Origin: Trichinella spiralis
Taxonomy: Eukaryota; Nematoda; Enoplea; Trichinellida; Trichinellidae
NCBI GenBank assembly: GCA_000181795.3
Contig: CM012955.1
Location: 13,792,001-13,849,056, forward strand
Direction: 5' to 3'
DNA: 57,056 nucleotides
The number at the start of each line of letters is the position of its first letter. Positions within the stretch are counted from its first letter, which is position 1. The position numbers and the translations under genes were made by a program. This document shows positions 48,238-57,056 of this stretch, one piece after another. Below the pieces are notes generated by a model. It was given only the letters and a program-made list of their open reading frames with translations. It had not been told where the DNA came from and made no database searches.

Positions 48238-48540
48238 CTCTCACCGTGTGTCTGTCTCTGTGTCTCTGGACTATTCGGAATGACCACAGACGGACTGTTT
48301 TTGGCTTCAAACCTCGCTCGTTCGCTGGCTTCTTGTCACTTTCCCAACTGCTCGCGAACACGCTTCTCCGCTCACTGAACGTTGCCTGCGATTGTTCACC
48401 CGACTCACTGCTCGTTAGCCAGTTGCATGCCAGTTTCCAACCGGCCCGCCTCCTCTTTCGCACGCGTTCATTGGCCGCTAGGATTCGCGACTTGAGCGAC
48501 ATCTTGTGAACGCTTCTTTTCGCCGCTTTTTTCCCCTTCA
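48238..48540 (-). promoter_or_regulatory. GC-rich upstream region of the MIG-18-like gene
   Basis: GC and CpG enrichment continues about 300 bases beyond the start codon and ends abruptly near 48540, where AT-rich sequence resumes. This stretch is the likely 5' leader and promoter. No TATA box is seen on the minus strand. Confidence 0.4.
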
Positions 48541-50810
48541 CCCTGGTTGAATCGACATTAAATCAGCGGCATTAAATTTCAAAACAACAACAACAACAAA
48601 ATTACCATTTTATCAAACTAAAAAAATCCGTTGAAAATTTGACAACTGTTGATTTGGTTCATTTTTTCATTTTTCAATAGCAGAACTAACAACTTTTGTT
48701 TTTCTCTTTTAATGCAAAAGCACGTTCAAATTTATCAATGAATAATAATTTTTAACCGTTTCGAAAAATTTCGACTATTTTTCAGAGTGATTTTTCCCCA
48801 TTTTTACAATTCAATTCAAAATTGTGATCAAAAAGAAAAAACAAAGTTGCTGAAAAAAAATAGCTCAATTTGGAACAAAGCATTGATTTGATTGCATTTT
48901 GCAATCGGCGAACAATTTGCCGGTCACAATTGTTTTGCCCATGGTTGAAAAGTGGAAATTTCCAAGGTAAGAAATTTATTGGGCTTTTTTCTTTCCATCT
49001 CTATCCCAACTGATATTAGAAGAGCCAAGTAAAATGTATGAATGAAATTTGAAATAGCAGTCAGTGAAAATTATCAATAAATTTTACTCATCATCAATTT
49101 TTTTTAATCAAAATATTCTGTGTATAATTAATTTTTCTTGAAAAAATATCTGTCTGTAAATTCTCTGTTATGCAAAATTGTTGCAGTTGAAAAATATTCC
49201 CAACCGTGCAATGTTATCGACAATTTCACTCTCACTCACATCTGTCACGTCTGGCAACACACTTTTGCGACTTTCGATAAAAAAATTAAATTTCTTTTTT
49301 TTTAAATTCATTTTGATGTTCAAAAATAGCTCAAAATGTTTAAATTTTATTCAAGGTCTGATTGTTTTTCCCCGTTCAAATCGGGACAATGGTGTAAATT
49401 TGAATTGAGCTGCTAGCGTTCTCGTTCTTGTTGCTTTTGGGCATGCATGCTGTATGCAAAAAAAATCCATGCTACCTGGCGTGCTGTTCTCAATGATGTA
49501 TACTGTTGTTGGACACGCGCTGATTTCTACTTGGCCCTGCACTGTGTGCATGGGACACATTTGCACAGCATCAGGCCAACCGGTGACATTTTGTTCCACA
49601 AGTAAAATCAAGGCAAATGAACTTGCCGTTTGTTCTTTGGCGTCATCAATTACTTGGTGTGGAAATTTTAATTTATTTCTTGTTCAATTCAATTTATTTT
49701 ACAACTACAACAACAGTTGTTCTTCTCAATCTGAAACGGACATTGCCTTCATGCTGAAGGCAATTCCCATTGACGACCAATTTTTGTCCACAATTCTACT
49801 GACAATTAATTATTTTTACAAAATAATTTTACGCTTATCTAATTTTCGGGGAAACAGTGTGTATTCAGTAATAAAGCACTTGTTTGCTTAATTAACTTCG
49901 TTTTTGTGTGTGTTTGACCCGAGTAACGCTCACAAATTCTATGTGCAATTGCAATTGCAGGCTAACGGCATGCCGTAATTGAAGATTTAATAATTGTTGC
50001 ATTGTAAAGCCATTGCAAATGCGGGGAAATGTGAACTTTTCAAATTAATATTTATTTACCTTTTACTGTTCCTATTGCTACATCGTGTCACTGGTGAACG
50101 CAAGCTCAAAATCCACCTCAGGCTGGGAAATCCATCCAAGTAGTTTATCAAGTCGCATTTAAATGGACATATTTTCTTAAGTGATTAAAAATATAGCTGG
50201 AAATAAATATGCACTACTTAGTGTGCTGCTTTTACAGTTTTCCAATTTTTTTTGCTAATTAAAGTATTTTTGAAGTAGAATTATTTAGAATGTATAAAAT
50301 TCCAACATTGCAATAGAATTGTATCAATTGAAAAACATCCAATTAATGCTTGGTTGGATTTGCACGACAAATTTGCATTTTTCAAGCATTGTCATGCTAG
50401 AGAAGATTCACGAAATAACGACCAATTTCGTCGACATGTTTAATGCATGATGAACACGCTGTGCAACGGTTGTACGCTTATTAATTTTCCAGAAAACGTT
50501 GTATATATTTCAATATTTCGACCTGGTGATGTCATTCGCAGAAGCAGGCTAAATCTTTTAGCTAGTCGTGCTAATTTTCACTGTCAACCCATGTATGAGG
50601 TGCAGTAGAATGGAGTTCAGTTAGTTATTGGCAATGAATTGCGCAGGGACATTGGACAGAATGTGATTTGATTTGGTTTCTTTTTCTTAGTTATGCGTTG
50701 TTAATCATAATAAATATTTATTTTAATTGTGCCCAAAGTTTACCATTACATTATGAATGATGCGAAAGTGGTCAGTCATGATCATGTCCAATTGCGATAA
50801 TCGTCTAGAA
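48541..50810. other. Intergenic region with one GC-richer open segment
   Basis: AT-rich except for about 49430-49620, where both strands are open. On the plus strand ATG 49472 gives MLPGVLFSMMYTVVGHALIS and a cysteine-bearing tail (PCTVCMGHIC) before a GTAAAA donor-like site near 49601. On the minus strand the frame reads EQNVTGWPDAVQMCPMHTVQ. Neither has a recognisable domain or a partner exon. The remainder shows nothing. Confidence 0.35.
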
Positions 50811-50870
50811 CAGTGTTTCTCAACCAGGGGGCGTAGGAAAGCTACAGGTGGAGGGGGAGGGGGAGGCATG
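50811..50870. mobile_element. Orphan hAT-like terminus
   Basis: CAGTGTTTCTCAACCAGGGG followed by GCGTAGGAAAGC and a purine-rich GGTGGAGGGGGAGGGGGAGG tract looks like one end of a hAT-family element. I found no matching inverted end within a few kilobases and no transposase frame. It may be a solo end or a truncated copy, and its right limit is unknown. Confidence 0.4.
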
Positions 50871-51769
50871 AGAAGTTAGAATTTTTAATCCTGCATAGGT
50901 GTTAGAAATTTGGTGTGGTCTACTTTGGGCTAAAGTTTTGCCAACTTTTCTTTCTGGTCATCTTAGTTCTAGCTTAACACCGTCAGCTGTAATTTCCCTT
51001 TGCACTAAAATCGTTTTTAGTTATTCAACTGATGTGACCAGAGACGTGAATAATTTCTGACAGAGACCCATGCACCATATTCATCCATCTCATAGAACAA
51101 AGCTGCATTTTGTCTTATTGGCGAATGCAAGCAAGCAAGGCGGTGAAAATTTCGCCCAAAGTCGGCCATCACATTTTATTTCCGCATTCTTTCCTTCATT
51201 CGACATCACGGCAACACCGACTTTTGTTTCACGTCTACATATTTTTGCTGTTTCAATTTTCAAGAGATTTTGTAATATCAGTGTTGAGAAATCTTTTCTC
51301 TGTACCTGCTCATCAGTGCTTAAACTTCCCATGATCAAAAAAAACATTGTTCCTTGCACAAAAACATCGTTGACGTAACGCTAGCTGCCTTTCTTGTTTT
51401 TCTCGACTGGGAACAATGGAATCGCAATTAAGCGGTCAAAAAGTCAGCGTCCATGCTCTATACCTGTCACAACTCCGGTGGTCAGCTGCTAACAACGTGT
51501 CAAAATGAAATGTTTCTGACAGCGCGGCTGTTCTGATCACCAGACCACACTCACAGACCACACTTCATACGCAGCACTGCAGCAGCTTAAGCGTTGAAAG
51601 CGACTTACGATACGACTACCTTATTGCCCACTGCCCCAAGAATACACAACATCGTCACAAATAGGCATTGTCAATACGCTCGTTAAATTTTTATTGTTAA
51701 TCATTCAGGAATGTTTTACTGTGAAAATTAGCTTGGCTTGAAGCAACCATGGAGCAACAAATTGCTTTG
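50871..51769. other. Non-gene stretch right of the hAT-like end
   Basis: Moderate GC. Overlapping short open frames at 51070-51378 on both strands have no recognisable domain. It may be the interior of the element whose end lies at 50811, but no transposase motif supports that. Confidence 0.3.
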
Positions 51770-52030
51770 CGTGCACAGAATATATACCGCACTACATTCC
51801 AAGGTGTTTCTCGAAAATTGCGAAATTTTATGGGCTATAGACTCGGTTGTTTTTACGAAAATCAGCAAGAGTCCTTTTTTCGAAATTTCTCTGCATTCAC
51901 AATGATTATCGATAATGTTATGCAAAGTTCCATTAGAAACTACCGAATAGTTGTGGAATAAATGCGCTCTAAATTTGTCTACTGCCTATTTTAATACATA
52001 GAGAATTTGCCCATCAGTAACTCTCTTTCA
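51770..52030. repeat. Degenerate interspersed repeat, copy 1
   Basis: This copy contains the blocks TTTCTCGAAAATTGCGAAAT, ATGGGCTATAGACTCGGTTG, TTTTTACGAAAATCAGCAAG and, later, AGTTGTGGAATAAATGCGCT and TACATAGAGAATTTGCCCAT. The same blocks recur in the same order near 53.1-54.0 kb. A 70-codon plus-strand frame (51749-51961) lies over it, but since the other copies do not keep that frame I do not call it coding. Confidence 0.6.
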
Positions 52031-53044
52031 ACGGCAGCAACGACTGCCAGTTTCTTCTCCACATGAGACATTTTTGATAACGAAACGATTAGATGTCTAC
52101 TAATTTATTGGTTTTTACGATCAATTGAATTCAATTTCTGAAATTTTGCTGTTAAATAATAATCGCTAACTAATCGTAATTAAGCGAATCAAAATGTAAG
52201 CGTTGTATTTGTTTACTTTGCTAAAAAGTAAACATTTCATTGCATCCAATCCCGTATACCATCATTGTCATTGATTGAGCTCCTGATTGATTCCACATGT
52301 GTGGCTATTTGATTGTACTTTCTCTTAGTAACAACGATGCAATTGCGATTTGCATAATTAGTATAACATGTATTCGCCCAGGGTGAAACTACATTACGAA
52401 TGCTAGGAAAATAAATAAATTCACAAGTGATGTCAAACTATTGGGCTCATGCATAGTATTTGTTCGAATCTTCAGAGGAATCCACCAATTAAGTGCAGAA
52501 GAACTTATTCCATGCTTGTCAAAAACTGCGGCGTATCGTAAAATAATTATGTGATTACAGGAAGCAGTTTTGTGCCAATTAAAGGTATGTAAATTTTTAA
52601 TAACCCGCAGTCTATGATTTTTTGAGAAATATGATAGAGTTGCCAGTTTAATCATTTGACATTTATAGAAGAGAAAAACCGGCATACTGCACGAAAATAG
52701 CTTTTCAATTTGATATTTTTGAATAACTCTTATTTGTGAATTGCAATCAATTAAAAAATTCATTGAGCAAAAGTTTCAAATTTTAAATGTATTTGTTTGC
52801 ATAAATGAAACTCAGGAACAATTCTTATTGAAATAAATTCCTTTTTTCAGGTGAAAAAATTGATAGTCCCGTTGGAAAAACTAATGAATCCATTCCATAT
52901 GTACGCTGATTTAACTTTTTTTATTCCTTTTTATTTCGACTGTCAAAATTCTATTTTTGTTTCACTATTTTTTGACATATCGTAGCAAATATGTAATTAA
53001 GAGCACTCCCGATAATTTGATAATAGTTAGCAAATAATCCTCTA

Positions 53045-53081
<37 letters not shown>

Positions 53082-53089
53082 ATTGTCTT
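52031..53089. other. Non-coding spacer between repeat copies
   Basis: AT-rich with no supportable gene. An (AT)n run lies at 53048-53079, just before the next repeat copy. Confidence 0.4.
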
Positions 53090-54010
53090 AATTTTTGGAG
53101 AAAAAAATTTCTCGAACATTTCAAAATATCATGGGTTACAGACTTGATTGTGTTTGCAAAAATTGGCGAAAAACTAGTTTTCAAAAGTTTAGAATTTTTT
53201 TGATTGCTATAGTTTCATATGGATAAAGGAAACTGTTTTATAGAGTTTCGATCCAAACTACCCAGTAGTTGTGGAATAAATGGCCTTTAAATTTGGCAAA
53301 TTTCCCATCTAAGTACATAGGTCAGCTTCCTATTTTTTTCCAAATATCTCGAGAAATTGGCAACTCAGAACCGCTGGAATAGTGTTGTTGTACCCTGCTC
53401 ATCGTTTCTGATCGATTGATGCCCCAAAGGAAAAGATTTTTGTTGGAAATGATTTTTTCGAAAATTGCAAACTTTCATGGACTATACACTTGGTTATTTT
53501 TACGAAAATCGACGAAAAACTTTTTTTCAAAATTTGGACTTTTTGATTGTTATAGTTTTAGAATGATAAAAATAGTGTTTTGGAGAAGTTCTCCTACAAC
53601 TGCGAAAAAGGTCTCAAGATTCTGTAAGTGACAAAGAAAAGTCAAGAACAAATTCCATTTGAAGAAGGTATTTCTCTTTCCTCGATAAACCTACACAAAT
53701 TCATTTTCTTTGCATACTGATTTACTCTCTATGTTTTACTTTTCTTCTTTTCTTTCCCACTTATACCACATTTTTCTGCCTTCGCTGTTTTTCGAAAAAT
53801 AGCCAAAAATATTTTACATAAATTTCCACTTTTTGTGAGTAGTAGATGTTGGCAGTAATGAATAACATCGTTACGGATAGTTTCAACGCACTCTGCCCAA
53901 TAATTTCGTTATAAATTGCCTCTAAAGTTAGCACATTGTGCTTATCTTAATATGTAGGAAAGTTGCCAATCTGTAACTTCCGAATCCGAAAGGCATCTAG
54001 CATACATGAT
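53090..54010. repeat. Degenerate tandem repeat, copies 2-4 (period about 320-350 bases)
   Basis: Copy 2 (about 53100-53330) has CTCGAACATTTCAAAATATC, ATGGGTTACAGACTTGATTG and AGTTGTGGAATAAATGGCCT. Copy 3 (about 53440-53640) has TTCGAAAATTGCAAACTTTC, ATGGACTATACACTTGGTTA and TTTTTACGAAAATCGACGAA. Copy 4 (about 53790-54000) keeps mainly the right half: AATTGCCTCTAAAGTTAGCA and TATGTAGGAAAGTTGCCAAT. Matching blocks in copies 2 and 3 are 347 bases apart. This looks like an old local amplification, either satellite-like or nested element fragments. Confidence 0.6.
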
Positions 54011-56345
54011 TTTCAGCGAACAGCACTTTTGGCATTTGATTTGGATATGCATTAAAATTCAACAACAACGATTATTGACTGAACGTGTGTCCTTACTCCT
54101 ACAGATTTTCGCCACTCACCCAATCACCTCAGCTAGCGCAGACTGAAGCTATACTTCAGGAAAACATGTAAAAAGCTATTTCTTGACTACTATGACAGTA
54201 GAACAATGTGGACATTCATTGTGACTTTTCCATTGATATCGGCCTGGTAATAGTAGTAAACTTCAGTTTCACTCTCAACGGAATCGAAACGTGTCGTTCA
54301 TTTGAAATACAATTAAAATTCTTAATTTGAAAGTTATTCTATCACGTGCTTTAGACTGAAATTTTGTTTAAATGAAAAAACGGCACTATTTTATTCCTCT
54401 TCAGACTCTCATGTATAATAATACATGTACATGATAAATCTGTTGTATACTACATCCGCCCCTCTTTATAAAATAAACGTCTCTGTATATTTTTCATTAA
54501 ATGATGGAATATAATTTCTTTTTACAAAACTGTGAATATGCACTATCGGTTTTATATCTACTCCATAATTAATTTTCTGCTGATATAATGTGGTTTGACC
54601 GCACAAAATTTCACAAGCAACACATTCTATCTTACGGCACCCTCAACATCAGTTTATACTACTCATCGTAGCATTTCAAGCATATTCAGATTTTCATGGA
54701 AGTGTCAGTTACGCAAGAATCAGGAAATATAAAAAAGCAGCTAAGGGCAACATTTCCTGCAGCAATATTATAAAAAATCGGTTGATTAAGGCTATAAGGG
54801 AAGAGATAGTAAGGGTGGCGGGTGGGTGACAGATTTGGGAGCTGAAATGGATGCACGAAGAGGGGAAGGGGGAGAAGAGGTTTTTAGTGTGTATGTGCGA
54901 TTTATACAAGAATCAGACATGCAAGGTGAACGAATAAAACTCGTCATAGTGACAGCCATTCACACCTGGGGCTCGGAAATTTACGTATGATAAAGTAGGC
55001 AGAATTTTTGCGTAGATAGGTGCAAAATAGGGAAGCCGTTTAAAGAAAGTTCATCTGTAGCGGATAATGGAAAATGGTACCCGTTTATCAGGTTGGCCTT
55101 TTTGTTGCGCTGACGCGGGAATGTAAAGCTTGCAGAAAATCATTAGACGTCACGTTGTGCGCAAACAAGTACAAATGGCAACAATCACTAACGACATTAA
55201 AATATATCTGGAATTCAGGCATGAATCACAAAGCAATAAATTAAGTGTATATGAAAATCTGCAAGTATTAATCTAACTGATGATAGCCGGCTTGACTGCA
55301 ACACAGCTTCAATGATGTCTGTGAAATAAATACAAGTCTTATTTTACATAAATGACGTATTTCTAGCAGACATTTTTATCTTACATGAGCACATAATACA
55401 AAGCATAAAAGAGAAATAAAGCAGATGGAAAGAGAAAAAGTAAAAACATCTTTTATAATATGAAGTTAAATTACACTTCAAAAATAATATCACGGAAAGA
55501 TAATTAATAATTGAAGATACAGTAAGATGCATTATTTAAATTGCCAAATTAATGATAAGAAGGTTACTAAGTAATAGACAAAGAAATGAATGCATAGTTA
55601 TTACTTTATTACGGTGGTGTTCGATAAACGGTGCCGCAGCGTAACCAAGGTGCGAGTGCAAAATGCTAGATTCAGGTGAAAATTTAATGCTGAAACTTAT
55701 TTTCCTGATGTTTTGCTGTGAATGCATGTATATTTAAGTATTTAAGCACTTTTCAATTTGAAGATGCATAAAACTTGAAGTACTTTTAGAACAAACTTCT
55801 CAATTGCATACAGTTGAACATTGAAGGTTTTGAACAAATCCATATTTCAATTTGCTATTTTAGGTAATCGTCTAGATTTAATTGGAGAAGAAGATGAAAT
55901 TTTCAATTTACACTTGCTTATGGCATTCAATTTCATTTTCAACTTAGCAGGTCGAATATGACAAAGCGTCTAGTGTTATCTATTATGCAGGACAGAAAAA
56001 TACCGTTTTCAATGTAATTTTATTATCACTTTATATGTTTTTCTAAATTTTTCACAATGAAGACATTAGATAAATCAAAATTTTTATATAATTAATTATG
56101 CTTGGCATAGAGCGCAGCCAGTGTGCTCAATTATTGTTCATTTTTGTTGACATTATGTTCTAATTCATATTAGAGTAGCATGTCGAACTTACGTAAGCCG
56201 GTGTTTAACGCTACGTGCGCAGTGTCTGCCTTTTATGCAAATTGGGCGGTTTGAAAATTAACTTCATATTAGCAGTGCACCAGTTAAATAGACTATGTTG
56301 ACTAACAGAGGCATCGACAGCAATGTTTGCACGATCTATTTTTGC
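54011..56345. other. Gene-poor region
   Basis: No convincing gene. A strongly purine-biased patch (GGGAAGAG..., GAGGGGAAGGGGGAGAAGAG) lies at about 54790-54880 on the plus strand. The remaining sequence is AT-rich with only short chance frames. Confidence 0.4.
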
Positions 56346-56353
56346 TATAAATA
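56346..56353 (+). promoter_or_regulatory. Possible TATA box
   Basis: TATAAATA, located 15 bases before ATG 56361 and 39 before ATG 56385, of an open frame with a signal-peptide-like leader. The spacing suits only the downstream ATG or a later start. Chance occurrence is likely enough in AT-rich DNA to keep confidence low. Confidence 0.2.
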
Positions 56354-56384
56354 CTGAGCAATGTGTGTTATTAGATATAGAAAA

Positions 56385-56776
56385 ATGTTATCTTATCAAA
56401 CATGGGCGTTGTCTAGTTTGAATGCAAATTTGAGTGCAGTTTCAATTTGTTTGCTTTTGAGCTCATGCGTGGACTGCATATTATTTGTTCAACGAAATGA
56501 GAAATACGTTTCATACTTGTTAATCAGTAGAGATGAACTTTATGTAAATTTTCCTGAGGCTACTATTAGTTGCTCTAGAAACTCATTTCAAATGATTGTA
56601 GGCGAACGATGTGCGGCGAATGAACAATGGCGTTTTCAATGCGATGATGGACGAAGAAGAACAATAAAAACGGCTTTGTTTTTTTATTTATTATAACATT
56701 ATTTCATTAAATTAATTATTCTACATTTAGATACAGAAGAATAGAAGATGAAAGTGGACGTCCAAGAGGACGAGGG
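56385..56776 (+). other. Possible 5' part of a secreted-protein gene, cut by the window edge
   Basis: From ATG 56385 the frame starts MLSYQTWALSSLNANLSAVS and continues ICLLLSSCVDC, a plausible leader. Next is an extracellular-looking stretch with cysteines and an aromatic motif (ATISCSRNSFQMIV, NEQWRFQCDDGRRR). That faintly recalls dermatopontin-type CP...RxWxFxC motifs, a weak resemblance only. A second exon-like piece follows: acceptor CATTTAG, then 56731-56775 coding YRRIEDESGRPRGRG, with donor GTAAGTAC (56776 on). Only one frame of that piece is open. I cannot find a GT donor that ends the first piece in the needed phase, so the model is incomplete. Confidence 0.25.
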
Positions 56777-57056
56777 TAAGTACGGTAAGTATAATTCTTT
56801 GAATTAGGCTAATTAGATAAATTTCACTGAGGAGTTCTTGAGTCTGTAATTTCTATAAATTCGAGCTGTAAGTTATCGAGCATTTAATTCAGATGTTTGT
56901 TAATTAGAGTAACTGGATATAGATCATGAGTATTATTATAATTAATTTGAGTGGCTTTCCGCATTTGAACGTTTTCACGTCCCATGCCTTGTCCAAGTTG
57001 AGTTTAACGGATCATTTGCCGAAAGTGACACTGGTTGAATAATTTGTCGATCATTT
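56777..57056. other. Right edge, likely intron or non-coding
   Basis: Follows a GTAAGTAC donor-like site; AT-rich and without an acceptor-plus-exon pattern before the window ends. Confidence 0.3.

Noticed and set aside
47185-48378. A 397-codon plus-strand open frame over the GC-rich gene.
   Set aside because: It lies antisense to the 366-codon frame, which has a leader peptide and repeated cysteine modules. In GC-rich coding DNA the opposite strand is often open, because stop codons are A/T-rich. The antisense protein has no recognisable order or domain.
51070-51378. Overlapping 102- and 89-codon frames considered as hAT transposase.
   Set aside because: Neither strand shows the hAT dimerisation-domain or zinc-finger pattern; the association with the hAT-like end at 50811 is only by position.
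1-57056. CRISPR arrays, rRNA, tRNA, telomeric repeats, or old retrovirus-like or Polinton-like copies.
   Set aside because: No regularly spaced direct repeats with unique spacers, no tRNA box pairs outside coding exons, no telomeric repeat runs, and no recognisable element proteins or long terminal repeats were seen by eye. Very decayed copies could be missed.

Overview
The window reads as AT-rich invertebrate chromosomal DNA, most likely from a nematode. The genes are densely intronic, with many introns of only 54-70 bases. Splice acceptors are relaxed (TTTAG, TTCAG and often AAG). The gene families are metazoan: a perlecan with three LDL-receptor modules, an alpha-type Cys-loop channel, a mucolipin, an Inscuteable, and a secreted protein built of repeats like the nematode MIG-18 family. 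The relaxed acceptors would suit a clade I (Enoplea/Dorylaimia) species better than a Caenorhabditis-like one. That placement is inference; no marker gene proves it.

Layout, left to right. 1-5.6 kb is mostly non-coding, with an unresolved coding-like segment (533-850) and a small hAT-type non-autonomous transposon (1373-1714). A perlecan/UNC-52 gene fills 5607-27448 on the plus strand. I read 55 exons that join in one open frame of 2,822 codons, with a 5.3-kb first intron. After 6.3 kb of gene-poor, microsatellite-bearing DNA come three more plus-strand genes: an alpha-type nicotinic-receptor-like subunit (33807-36563, 6 exons, 552 aa), a mucolipin/TRPML channel (37429-40960, 13 exons, 608 aa) and an Inscuteable homologue (41988-44706, 8 exons, 518 aa). 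In all four multi-exon models the exon lengths sum to a whole number of codons, an internal check on the joins.

At 47137-48237 (minus strand) lies a single-exon gene of striking GC richness. It encodes a 366-residue secreted protein of repeated cysteine modules. The rest (48.5-57 kb) is gene-poor. It holds an orphan hAT-like terminus (50811), a degenerate dispersed/tandem repeat family (51.8-54.0 kb) and a possible gene start near 56.35 kb.

The genes do not form one pathway. Perlecan is a basement-membrane proteoglycan that anchors muscle, the receptor subunit is a likely cation channel, mucolipin serves lysosomes, and Inscuteable orients asymmetric divisions. I found no dedicated new 'system'. 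The strongest oddities are the GC-island gene, a GC-AG intron in perlecan, frequent AAG acceptors, and several precise palindromes or hairpins in non-coding DNA.
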